From positions 1 to 16,239 of the forward strand of contig CAZWRV010000123.1 of assembly GCA_964636325.1 (NCBI GenBank): a stretch of 16,239 nt of DNA, read 5' to 3'. This document shows positions 1-7,358 of the stretch, one piece after another. The DNA is from CAZWRV01 sp964636325 (GTDB lineage: Bacteria > Verrucomicrobiota > Lentisphaeria > Victivallales > GWF2-50-93). Numbering within the stretch: position 1 is the stretch's first letter; every line of letters begins with the position of its first letter. Under the pieces are notes generated by a model. That model searched no databases and was not told the DNA's origin. It saw only the letters and a program-made list of their open reading frames with translations. Both the position numbers and the translations under genes were made by a program.

Positions 1-128
1 CACTCCTCTGAAACTCGCCCATCTTTGTCGCGAACTTTGTCGTTATCTTTGTCGTTTTCCGGAGGGTTGAGCCAAGCTCAACCGCGGCTCAGCAGGGCTT
101 CGCCCTCCATCGAGTTTCTGAACGACAG
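1..128. repeat. Modular palindromic repeat element, left copy
   Basis: This is a mosaic non-coding element. It has an inverted pair GAAACTCG (10-17) and CGAGTTTC (111-118), the latter followed by TGAACGACAG. Inside are three CTTTGTCG units with an exact 12-bp period (23-30, 35-42, 47-54), then a hairpin TTGAGC-CAA-GCTCAA and a second hairpin AGGGC-TTC-GCCCT. The outer GGAGGG and CCCTCC arms enclose both hairpins. A near-identical copy starts at about 16163 and runs off the right end, and a diverged copy lies at 3620-3750, all in the same orientation. It resembles REP/BIME-type mosaics. No transposase is present here. It sits just downstream of the heparinase-like gene, separated by a small CTGCG/CGCAG hairpin at 131-145. 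Confidence 0.75.
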
Positions 129-149
129 GACTGCGGACTTCGCAGAGCA

Positions 150-3100
150 TTACTGTTTTAACAAAGTAATATTTGCCGTTCCCTTCGGTATTGTCAGCAG
201 TAAAGCGCCGTCCTTGGATTCCAGCTTAACGCCTTCAGGGGGTGATTTCAGCTTCCAACCGGCGGGAGCGGTGATTGTGAGCGTTCCGCCCTCGCTAACA
301 GCCGGAAGCGATACAAGCAGTTCATCGGCGGATATCTGCAGCGTCGCCGCGAATTTCGCAGTTATTCCGTATTCCTTCCAGCGCAGATCCCCGGAATTCC
401 CCAGGACAAGCCTTGTCTTCGGCCCCCTGATCTGAAGAGCTGCGGAGGTGCCTTTGGCGGAGAAGTCTTCCGCTGCGGCAGCACTCTCATCCATGGCCAG
501 GAATGCATAGTCGGTGCCGAACGCGCCTGAGATCTTTATTATTTTCCCGTCTGAGATTGCGCTGAACGCCGGGGCCGCCTCGCCGCGCGGACGCGGGAAG
601 AGCACCAGATAGTATGCGCCGTCCCCCGGCATTTGCAGGTGCATTAGATCCTGCAGCTGGGGGACTCGGCGGTTGTCAGGTCCGCCGTAGCGGAGGGTGT
701 GGCGCGGAGTATCGGCGGGGCTTACGATGAAATATTCGACGTCCATGTCGAACTGGCCGACCGCAGTGTAGCGGGTGCCTGCAGGAAGTTCGCGCGCCGG
801 CATATGCTTGTCTCCAGGCTTGTCTGCCAGGAAGGCGGCGAGATCCTTGACCTGTTCAGGCGTTCCTATCTTCTCCGAGAGTGACCAGAACTGCCAGGAG
901 GTGGGCTGTCCGCCACGCGTGGTGTCGCGGAGGACGATGTAGGCAGGGCCGGCGGGATCGGCATCCTTCATGAAGAGCATCTGGCGCGTCCACTCGAGTT
1001 TCGGCTCTTTCGCAGGGGCGACACGGGGATAGGCGGGAGGCGGGGGATTCGGGAACCAGTCTCGGTCGTCCACCTTCGTGTATGCGAATGTGCTTCTGAC
1101 GTAGTCTGCGGCAGACTGAAGCGCGACCGCCTGCGGTGCGGTAGTTGTATAATGGCCGAAAGGCATCTTAGGGTCTTCAGGCGCGCCCCAGTTGCGGGCG
1201 AGGCGGACTCCGTCGCGGAGCAGTTCATGGCGGACGGCGTAGCCGGTATCCATGTTGAAGCAGGTGCTGAGCGGCTTGCCGCGTCCGAACCACTGGGAGA
1301 TGCCTCCTATGCCGGGAGTCCAGACGTCGAGGTTGCGGAGCGAGTCGGTGTGCGAGAGCAATATGATGTAGCTTTCATACGGAGTCTCGAATGCGGAACG
1401 GCAGAAAACTCCGAGATTCGGAAAAAGCTCGGAGTTCCAAGCCGGTGTCTTTGCTGGAAGCTTAGGATCGAAAGCGTAGGGCTCGTATCCGCCCATACGC
1501 CAGTCGGCGCCGCCGGGAGGGAATCCTTCGGCCGACCAGATCCACTGCATGGTCTGCGAGAAGTCGGGATCCGATTTTGCAGACATTATTGCGGCCATCG
1601 CGAAAAGCGGCATGGCATCGCCCGAAGTGCCCCTGCCCCAGGCGCCGGAGGCGCGGAAGTTTCCGCGCTGCGGATCTCGCGGGGTCTGTGTTTTTGCATA
1701 ATAGAGCAGCATCTTCTTGAGCCGTGGATCGTTGGTGAAATCCTTGAAGCCGGCGCGCTTAGCCGCAATGGCATATGCCAGCATCACATCGATCGAGACG
1801 GTGGAGTAATGAGATCCTTCCGGAATCCATTCGCCGTTGGGGCCAACCTCGGAATCAAGCCATCTGTCCATCCATCCGGAGGCGTAGTCCGTCCAAGTTT
1901 TCGCCTTGGGATGGTCGGAAATCGCACATGCGATGATACCTAGCGAGAGGATATAGGAGCAGCTCATGTTCGGATTCCCGCTGTGGTAGCCTCGCTCGGG
2001 CGACCAGCATTTCGGGTCGGCCAGGACGTAGGCGAACTCTGCCATCTGGGCTCGGAGAAGCGGCTTCTCATCCGGCGCGACCAAGGTGCTGTCGATGAGC
2101 GCGTCGTATAAACCGGCCAGGCCGATGGCCCCGCGCATGACGTCGAATTCGCCGAGGAACGAGAGCTGCTTGCGGAGCGCGCCGATAACCTTGGCCTTCT
2201 CCTCCGGGCTCTGCTGATCGGCCGGCTTCTGCGGCAGGCCGATGGCGGACGGCATCGCGAACGCGTTCCATGCCCATGCAAATTCGCCGCGGGCCTGCTC
2301 CTTCTTCATTCCCGGATCACTTTCGGCGCGGGCAATCGCGGTCTTGACTTCTGCGGCATCCATGAAGAGGCAAGGATGCGGCCTCTTGGAATCATAAGGC
2401 CATTCCAAGACATGGTCCTTGATCTTGTCCAGATATCTTCCGACTGCGGGTTCCCCTGTGCCGACGCTCCAGATTCTGCGGCCTTTAGTCAGCGCGGCGT
2501 TCATAGTGACAGTTCCGTCGGACGCATAGGAGACAGGAATCCTCTTGCGCTGCCAGTTCTGCCAGGATTTGACAATCATGTTGAGATCCCAATTTTTGAA
2601 ACCGCCGTATGTGAACGGGGCGACAGGATCGGCCCAGAGACCTGACTCGTGGGAACGGATCTGGAGGGAGGCTCCGCCGCCTTCGGGGGCAAGCACGATG
2701 CTGACAGCGTTCTCGGGGAAGCAGTTGACGACGCTAGAGTCGGGACAGAGCTGGCAGAAAGGCTTATCGCCGGGAGAAATAGGCAGCGTTCGCTTACCTG
2801 TCTTGGCAGAACTATAAGCCCACTGGCCGTAACCGCGGGGATAATCGACCTGCTTGACTCCGGGGATCGGCGGCAAAACGAATGAGACAGCAAGGTTCGG
2901 CCGGTCGTCCGAAACCTGCATGTCCCAACGGACGGAGTTGTCACCTGCGACGAGTTCGGCAGCCAAAGCCAGCGTCGAGTCGTCAGTGAAAACATATTCC
3001 AGCTCCACTCTGGTGAAAACCGGCCCGCGGTCGGTTATGCGCGAAGCCCAGCTCTTCACGGCGGCATCGCCGGCGAGATTGCTGGAACCGCCCCAGGCGC

Positions 3101-3599
3101 CGTTTCCCAGCCGCATGGCCAGCATGGGGCCGGGAATCTTCTCAGGCGCCTGCGGAACGTCCAGTTTCTTTTCGCCGAGCGGAAGCCTGACGCCGACTCC
3201 GGAACTTATGATCTCCACAGTTCCATCTCCCTCAGCCACAGAGAGATCTGCCTTTATTTCGGGAGCTTTTTCTTTGCCATATTTGAGGGCATAAGTCTCA
3301 TCGGCCCGAGGTGCCAGACCGTCTATGACGAATACCGCCTTAACTGCCCTGTCTGATTTTTCCTGTCCGGAACTTAATCCGGATGCGGAAAGCTGGCCCG
3401 GAACAGGGCCGCGCGGTCCGGCCACGGAAAGAGAGTCGCCCTGCGCCGCGGAGACGGGAACGCTTATCAGCTCGCGGCCATATTTGAGGCCGAGATGTTC
3501 CTTCATCCTGAATTTCATCTCGTCGCCTGAAACCGTTCCGGCTGCGACAAGGATGCCGACGGCCATTCCTGCTGCGGTAATTGACTTTGTGTTCTTCAT
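150..3599 (-). CDS. Secreted heparinase II/III-like protein (polysaccharide lyase-like)
   Basis: The protein has 1149 residues and probably cleaves an acidic polysaccharide outside the cytoplasm; substrate and lyase family cannot be assigned. Residues 1-24 form a signal peptide (MKNTKSITAAGMAVG..., likely cut near TVSG/DE). Residues about 25-400 look like a beta-rich N-terminal region. Residues about 430-700 are helical and fit an alpha/alpha toroid (GNPNMSCSYIL near 541, PEGSHYSTVSIDVM near 597, GAWGRGTSGDAMP near 650). From about 720 a beta-sandwich follows, with ILLSHTDSLRN and GGISQWFGRGKPL, the position where family members carry an HSH/HGH-D motif. The reading frame is open 139 codons further upstream to 4016, but ATG at 3599 is preferred: AAAGGAAC lies 4-5 bases before it and a signal peptide begins there, whereas the upstream stretch is repeat and remnant sequence. 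The nearest upstream intact gene is over 700 bp away, so it is likely transcribed alone. Confidence 0.8.
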   Translation of the reverse strand: MKNTKSITAAGMAVGILVAAGTVSGDEMKFRMKEHLGLKYGRELISVPVSAAQGDSLSVAGPRGPVPGQLSASGLSSGQEKSDRAVKAVFVIDGLAPRADETYALKYGKEKAPEIKADLSVAEGDGTVEIISSGVGVRLPLGEKKLDVPQAPEKIPGPMLAMRLGNGAWGGSSNLAGDAAVKSWASRITDRGPVFTRVELEYVFTDDSTLALAAELVAGDNSVRWDMQVSDDRPNLAVSFVLPPIPGVKQVDYPRGYGQWAYSSAKTGKRTLPISPGDKPFCQLCPDSSVVNCFPENAVSIVLAPEGGGASLQIRSHESGLWADPVAPFTYGGFKNWDLNMIVKSWQNWQRKRIPVSYASDGTVTMNAALTKGRRIWSVGTGEPAVGRYLDKIKDHVLEWPYDSKRPHPCLFMDAAEVKTAIARAESDPGMKKEQARGEFAWAWNAFAMPSAIGLPQKPADQQSPEEKAKVIGALRKQLSFLGEFDVMRGAIGLAGLYDALIDSTLVAPDEKPLLRAQMAEFAYVLADPKCWSPERGYHSGNPNMSCSYILSLGIIACAISDHPKAKTWTDYASGWMDRWLDSEVGPNGEWIPEGSHYSTVSIDVMLAYAIAAKRAGFKDFTNDPRLKKMLLYYAKTQTPRDPQRGNFRASGAWGRGTSGDAMPLFAMAAIMSAKSDPDFSQTMQWIWSAEGFPPGGADWRMGGYEPYAFDPKLPAKTPAWNSELFPNLGVFCRSAFETPYESYIILLSHTDSLRNLDVWTPGIGGISQWFGRGKPLSTCFNMDTGYAVRHELLRDGVRLARNWGAPEDPKMPFGHYTTTAPQAVALQSAADYVRSTFAYTKVDDRDWFPNPPPPAYPRVAPAKEPKLEWTRQMLFMKDADPAGPAYIVLRDTTRGGQPTSWQFWSLSEKIGTPEQVKDLAAFLADKPGDKHMPARELPAGTRYTAVGQFDMDVEYFIVSPADTPRHTLRYGGPDNRRVPQLQDLMHLQMPGDGAYYLVLFPRPRGEAAPAFSAISDGKIIKISGAFGTDYAFLAMDESAAAAEDFSAKGTSAALQIRGPKTRLVLGNSGDLRWKEYGITAKFAATLQISADELLVSLPAVSEGGTLTITAPAGWKLKSPPEGVKLESKDGALLLTIPKGTANITLLKQ

Positions 3600-3619
3600 A
3601 AGTTCCTTTATTTGTATAC

Positions 3620-3750
3620 TTCTCTGTAACTTGGACATCTTTGTCGGTAGCTTTGTCGCGAACCTTGCTGTCTTCTGGAGGGTTGAGCCGTGCTCAACCG
3701 CTTCCCAGGATTCAGTGTTCCGGGGGCGGCTCAGCATGGCTTCGCCCTCC
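3620..3750. repeat. Modular palindromic repeat element, diverged middle copy in the heparinase leader
   Basis: The module order matches the left-edge element: TCTCTGTAACTTGGACAT (a diverged form of TCCTCTGAAACTCGCCCAT), CTTTGTCG at 3639-3646 and 3651-3658 (still a 12-bp period; the third unit at 3663 has decayed), then GGAGGGTTGAGCCGTGCTCAACC and, after about 27 extra bases, CGGCTCAGCATGGCTTCGCCCTCC. The element ends exactly where recognisable heparinase-like coding sequence starts (TGG codon at 3750-3752), so it may have been inserted into, or recombined with, that older gene. It lies 20 bp upstream of the intact heparinase-like start codon and would be transcribed as its leader. Confidence 0.65.
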
Positions 3751-4007
3751 AGAGGTTCAGGTTGAAGAGGTCCATGTGCGAGTGCCAGCCGGCGAACTGG
3801 CCGAAGTAGAGGTTCATGTAGATCGATTCCGGCGAGCCGCCTCCTGTGATATTCCCCGAGCAGCCTATATGCCTGCGCCTTCCCACCGCGGAGCCCGAGG
3901 CGGACAGCCTCCGCCAGGATTTTATCTCCCTGCGGAATTTTGATCGCAGGCCAGAAGCCATGCTCTCCTATATCGCATATGCCGCTGGATATTTTCACAA
4001 TTGCCAT
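3750..4007 (-). pseudogene. Remnant of a second heparinase II/III-like gene
   Basis: In the minus frame ending at 3750, about 32 residues read GGGSPESIYMNLYFGQF then AGWHSHMDLFNLNLW. This is the beta-sandwich segment with the HSHxD motif typical of heparinase II/III proteins. It stops abruptly at the repeat element (the next codons read RAKPC from repeat sequence). Further upstream a different minus frame, starting at ATG 4005-4007, reads MAIVKISSGICDIGEHGFWP and continues to GGKAQAYRLLGEYH near 3845, so a frameshift would be needed to join the two parts. I am confident of the HSHMD part only. The upstream part may belong to the same dead gene or to another one. Confidence 0.5.
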
Positions 4008-4052
4008 TATCGGCAATCCTAAATAAGTTTGAATCGTGCTTCTTCCCGCAGG

Positions 4053-4263
4053 CTACTTTAGCGCGCCGTTCCCCCAGTTCCAGAAAAGCCAAAGATCGTA
4101 GCCGCCTACATCATACGGTCCGAACTGTGCGCAGGGCAGCGGACGCCGTATGCAGGGGATGGTAAAGTCGGCCATCAGGGCGTTCGTCCGTCCTGGCGGA
4201 TTGCGGTCTTGCGGTTTTGCTCCGCACCCTTCGAGAGCCTTCGATACCTCGGTATCGGCGGCC
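4053..4263 (-). pseudogene. Possible 3' remnant of a pseudopilin-like gene
   Basis: A minus-strand frame closed by TAG at 4053-4055 ends in QFGPYDVGGYDLW followed by LFWNWGNGALK, preceded by GRTNALMADFTIPCIRR. The NALMADF segment resembles the NVLFGDG-type segment near the C-terminus of H-x9-DG pseudopilins (the intact neighbour has SLLFGDSSAL), and an aromatic D/W-rich tail would fit. The frame runs back to a TGA near 4261 with no convincing start or ribosome site, and the N-terminal pilin helix is missing. The resemblance is by eye and weak. It could also be the end of an unrelated protein or chance. Confidence 0.3.
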
Positions 4264-4337
4264 TTTCAGAATACGGAGCAATTCCCGAAATCTCCGCAAT
4301 CAAAATTTAAATTTTTCAGCCAAAAGGAGTATAACGA

Positions 4338-5180
4338 TCATCGTATAAGGTCCAGCAGGTAGCGGTAGCTTGCGAATCCCGCAGTCCCCCAGTAGCAGGC
4401 GTTGCCCGGCCAGCTCGCGAGCAGCTTGAAGTGGAACTTGTCAGGATAATAGAGCGCGCTGCTGTCTCCGAAGAGCAGGCTGTATCCTCTTTTCGAATGT
4501 GATGAGATCCTCCAGTTACCCGAGCCGTATGGATCCTCGTACAGGACGGCGTCGGCGGTCACGACCGACGACTTGAGCTTGGGATCTCTGTCCGGGGAGA
4601 GATACGGGATGACATTGGGGTTCCCGTCCCAGTGCATGAAGGCCTGCGTGCGAAAAAGGTAGCCAACGCCGATGTCGGAGGTGTTGGCTGGATTGTCAAA
4701 GCGGGTCTTGGCCGTTGTGTAATCCATATGGAAAACCTCGTGAGACCCCTTGTAGACCTGATCGGGGCACCAGAGCGCAGTCAGGTTGGCATATGGAAGA
4801 AGAAGTCCGCCGGTGCCGTACTCGCCGGGGAGGCGCTGCCTTCCGACGCGGTTGACCTTGAAGGAGCTTGCGTTGCCGGCGATTCCCTGCGCATCCGCCA
4901 GGGAGGTGTTGATGCCGCAATCGGTGCTTGCGGACGGGAAATAACCGTCGTTGTCGCCGCAGTAAACCGCCTGTGCGGTCCCTACCTGCTTGAGGTTGCT
5001 CAGGCAGAGGGCAATCTTGGCCTGCCTCCTGGCCTCTGCCAGTGAAGGCAGCAGGAGAGCCATGAGGATCGCGATGATGGCTATGACCACTAGCAGTTCG
5101 ATCAAAGTAAACCACAGCCTTGATACCCAGGATCCAGCATCTGGCTGATTGTCGGAAAAGCTCTTGACTTTTTTGCTCAT
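4338..5180 (-). CDS. Type II secretion/type IV pilin-like protein (pseudopilin, H-x9-DG/DUF1559-like)
   Basis: The protein has 280 residues. A short basic leader (about 1-23) is followed by the pilin helix FTLIELLVVIAIIAIL from residue 24, with the conserved Glu at position 5 of the mature form (E28), then LLPSLAEARRQAK. This is the pattern of prepilin-peptidase substrates that insert in the inner membrane. The body is of the large PVC-group type, ending with SSHSKRGYSLLFGDSSAL and a Tyr/Trp-rich tail. The residue before the predicted cut is Trp (RLW/FTLIE), not the usual Gly, so processing may differ or be lost. Start ATG at 5180 has GGGAGGAAGGGG just upstream. It lies 27 bp after the glycoside-hydrolase-like gene, so the two are probably one operon. 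Such genes are numerous in Lentisphaerota; their role is unknown. Confidence 0.85.
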   Translation of the reverse strand: MSKKVKSFSDNQPDAGSWVSRLWFTLIELLVVIAIIAILMALLLPSLAEARRQAKIALCLSNLKQVGTAQAVYCGDNDGYFPSASTDCGINTSLADAQGIAGNASSFKVNRVGRQRLPGEYGTGGLLLPYANLTALWCPDQVYKGSHEVFHMDYTTAKTRFDNPANTSDIGVGYLFRTQAFMHWDGNPNVIPYLSPDRDPKLKSSVVTADAVLYEDPYGSGNWRISSHSKRGYSLLFGDSSALYYPDKFHFKLLASWPGNACYWGTAGFASYRYLLDLIR

Positions 5181-5207
5181 AGGTTCCCCTTCCTCCCAGC
5201 GTAACGC

Positions 5208-7124
5208 TCAAACAATATTGCCCTCCGGCCCGGGTTCGAAGTCCCAGACCTTGGTCGATGGATAAAGGCGCTCGTAGTCCTGCCAGTGGGCCAGCATGAC
5301 TTCGGCCTTGTGCCGCAATGCCCCGACGAGATCCGTGTCGAGCATGAAGACGCTTTCCTCCTCCGGCTTCCGGGCATGTTCGAGAACCTTGCCCCCGGCC
5401 TTCTCGAGGATTCCTATCAGGTCATAGGTGTTGTCGAGTTCGGCCCGGGCTATCTTGCGAAGTGTCAATGCGCGCTGGTCGTAGATTATGTTGTCGTCGT
5501 AGTCCATAGGGTTCGGTCCGTACTGCGGCTGGGCCTTTGTGTCGAGTGCGTATTGGTACATGATCACGTTTCTGGCGTTGCCGGCGAGGCATGCATAGGC
5601 TCCGATGCGCGCCGCGAGGAGCGCCAGCCGGGGTTTCGTATCGGCCGGCGTCGACGCCGATTCCGCGAGGGACCGGACGGAGGCCTCGGCGCCTCTTAGC
5701 GTGTCCCAGGCCTCCTGGAGGCACCAGCGGGCCATCCATGTGACGCCTTCGCCGCGGAATACGCCCTTGCCGAGGACATATCCGAACGATCGCAGGTCGC
5801 GCTCCTTGTCCGTGCTGAACAGGAACGGGCCGGCATATTTAAGCTCTTCTTCCGTAAGAAGTTCAGGCTGAGGTACAAGCGGCCGCGTAATCCAGCGCAT
5901 GCTCACCCCGGCGAACGCGAGCACCTGGCCGAAGCCCTTCTGGCGTATCTGCTGGACCGCATGGCCCGCCCTGTCGATCGCCTTCCATGCCGAGACCAAT
6001 GTTTCAGCTCCCGCTGAGGAGCCGGCGAGGCGTTCAGCGACACGCAGAAGATTCTGCGCCGCGAGGACGCTTCCGTAACCGGGGTTGTCGACGGCGGTCT
6101 CAAGGGCCAGCCGAGCCATGTCGATGTCGTCCGAAGAAATGCACACCGAGGCGAGGCCCTTCGGATCCTGCGGTTTGTCGTAGACGGACTGGAGGCCGGA
6201 GAGAAAGTCGGCCACGCTGCCAAGGCCGACCGCCGGATAAGGCGTGGTCCAGAGACCGGAGCACAGCCCGGCACCGGGACCGCTGAAGACCTCGCCGTGG
6301 CAGTTGCCGTCGCGGACGAAGGTCCCTGGAACGCATGCGGCTCTACCTGCGGCCGTCAGTTCCGGAGGGAATCCGCTGCTGTGGATGTTAAGCCGCATTT
6401 CTACCCCCGCCTCGGCGGCGCCGTCGCGGAGTGCCTTGAGCCATCCGGCTATCCGCTCGCCGCAATTTCTGCCGCGGTATTTTACGGGACCGTTGATTCC
6501 GGGATAGATGTTCGGAGTCCAGGCGATGCCGCCGCCGGAATCGTTGCTCAGGAAACGGTAATGGTCGACTTCAGGGAAAAGGGTCGAATATTCGCGCATG
6601 GCACGCCGGTAAAGATCGAGGACTTCGGGATCGTCGATGTTCGGCGCGAAATATGGCCTGAGAGCGATCCGTCCGAGTTCGCATTGGGGGCCGCGCCAGT
6701 TCGGATGCGCAAGATAAACCTGCTCCGGGAGCCACATCGGCTCAACAGCATATGAAATCCCCTTCAGGCCGTAGGGCCTCATTTGATCAAGCTGCCAGCG
6801 GATCAAGTCCTGTATGGAGGCGGCATGGTCAGGCGACACCCATTTCCGGATCTCAGGCGGCGGGCACACCCTGAGCAGACCGGGCGAATGGTTGCACCAT
6901 GCCGCGTAGGGATCGCTGTTGTCCGGGAGAACCCAGTTGTCGTAGCGGAACGGAATTTCCCCCACATGTATGTGCGTCGCTCCGAACTCAGCCGCAAGCT
7001 CCACAAAACGCACAAAACCGTCGCGGTCCTCAAGGGCCGACTGCCCCACAGTGCTCACAAAGGCAAGCAGGCGCCCGTTCGTCAGAGAACGCGCCTTGCC
7101 GCAATATCCTGTTCCCTCTTTCAC
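5208..7124 (-). CDS. Uncharacterised glycoside-hydrolase-like (beta/alpha barrel) protein
   Basis: The protein has 638 residues. I do not recognise a named family. The N-terminal 350 residues have the rhythm of a TIM-barrel glycosidase: FVELAAEFGATHIHVGEIPF (41-59), YGLKGISYAVEPMW (118-131), a long helix before TLFPEVDHYRFLSNDSGGG (181-199), then VEMRLNIHSSGF. The PEVDHYRF...NDSGGG pattern recalls alpha-glucuronidase or hexosaminidase-like barrels, where the strand-end acids act on the sugar. The C-terminal 250 residues are largely helical. There is no signal peptide, so it may act in the cytoplasm on imported oligosaccharides. The start is GTG at 7124 with GGGGA seven bases before it; no better start is visible. 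A good promoter lies upstream, and the pseudopilin gene follows after 27 bp. Confidence 0.6.
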   Translation of the reverse strand: MKEGTGYCGKARSLTNGRLLAFVSTVGQSALEDRDGFVRFVELAAEFGATHIHVGEIPFRYDNWVLPDNSDPYAAWCNHSPGLLRVCPPPEIRKWVSPDHAASIQDLIRWQLDQMRPYGLKGISYAVEPMWLPEQVYLAHPNWRGPQCELGRIALRPYFAPNIDDPEVLDLYRRAMREYSTLFPEVDHYRFLSNDSGGGIAWTPNIYPGINGPVKYRGRNCGERIAGWLKALRDGAAEAGVEMRLNIHSSGFPPELTAAGRAACVPGTFVRDGNCHGEVFSGPGAGLCSGLWTTPYPAVGLGSVADFLSGLQSVYDKPQDPKGLASVCISSDDIDMARLALETAVDNPGYGSVLAAQNLLRVAERLAGSSAGAETLVSAWKAIDRAGHAVQQIRQKGFGQVLAFAGVSMRWITRPLVPQPELLTEEELKYAGPFLFSTDKERDLRSFGYVLGKGVFRGEGVTWMARWCLQEAWDTLRGAEASVRSLAESASTPADTKPRLALLAARIGAYACLAGNARNVIMYQYALDTKAQPQYGPNPMDYDDNIIYDQRALTLRKIARAELDNTYDLIGILEKAGGKVLEHARKPEEESVFMLDTDLVGALRHKAEVMLAHWQDYERLYPSTKVWDFEPGPEGNIV

Positions 7125-7198
7125 GTTCTGATCCCCGTTTTATTTTTAAGCGAAGCTCGCCGCCTGAATGACATGCGGCTCCATTCATTATATTTTTT

Positions 7199-7227
7199 AT
7201 AATAATTCATCGGAACCCCTTTGTCAA
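7199..7227 (-). promoter_or_regulatory. Sigma70-type promoter for the glycosidase-like/pseudopilin unit
   Basis: On the minus strand a perfect TTGACA (7222-7227) is followed by a 17-bp spacer and TATTAT (7199-7204, five of six matches). This would start RNA near 7192 and give a leader of about 68 nt before the GTG at 7124. A second AT-rich hexamer TATAAT lies at 7187-7192 but its spacing to the same -35 box is too long (29 bp). Confidence 0.6.
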
Positions 7228-7295
7228 GGGTAGTTCTGCGATTTGCGCATCTTTTCCATACAAAGTTCAGGATGAAGTTATTTGGTATTTGCTTG

Positions 7296-7311
7296 ATCCG
7301 CCCAGGCGGAT
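7296..7311. repeat. Small palindrome ATCCGCC-CA-GGCGGAT
   Basis: An inverted repeat with the same arms as the palindrome at 16005-16022 after the last gene of the right-hand operon. There is no T-run on either side, so it is not a standard intrinsic terminator, though it lies just downstream of the ABC ATPase gene in its direction of transcription. Confidence 0.55.
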
Positions 7312-7326
7312 GCTTATTGGCGCTTG

Positions 7327-7358
7327 GAATTCTGGGTTGCGGGCGTAGCCCGCCTCAG
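7327..7358. repeat. 32-bp repeat with GCGGGC hairpin, copy 1
   Basis: The unit reads GAATTCTGGGTT, then the hairpin GCGGGC-GTA-GCCCGC (7339-7353), then CTCAG. It matches a second copy at 8449-8480 at about 29 of 32 positions and in the same orientation. The two copies flank the ABC ATPase gene, and this one contains the gene's stop codon (TCA at 7355-7357 read as TGA on the minus strand). Confidence 0.7.

Larger units (their letters stand above)
3600..4337. other. Gene-poor stretch of remnants and palindromes
   Basis: No intact gene is visible. The stretch holds the diverged repeat element (3620-3750), the heparinase-like remnant (3750-4007) and a possible pseudopilin 3' remnant (4053-4263). 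It also has a hairpin CGATACC-TC-GGTATCG at 4242-4257 and a perfect 14-bp AT palindrome AAAATTTAAATTTT at 4302-4315 just past the pseudopilin stop codon. The open frames on either strand here have poor starts and no recognisable family. It reads as a site of past insertion, deletion or recombination inside a polysaccharide-degradation locus. Confidence 0.6.

Noticed and set aside
23..54. CTTTGTCG units as a CRISPR or iteron array
   Set aside because: The 8-base units with 4-base gaps are far too short for CRISPR. Only two or three units occur per site, and the same set recurs at three loci without replication genes nearby, so a dispersed repeat is the better reading.
1152..1943. Long plus-strand open frame (263 codons) opposite the heparinase-like gene
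   Set aside because: It is an antisense shadow of a GC-rich coding sequence, with no domain-like composition and no ribosome site. The minus-strand frame has a signal peptide and family features.
7339..7353. GCGGGC hairpin as an intrinsic terminator of the ABC ATPase gene
   Set aside because: No U-tract follows on the minus strand (AACCCAGAATTCC), and the same unit recurs at 8449-8480, where no gene ends.
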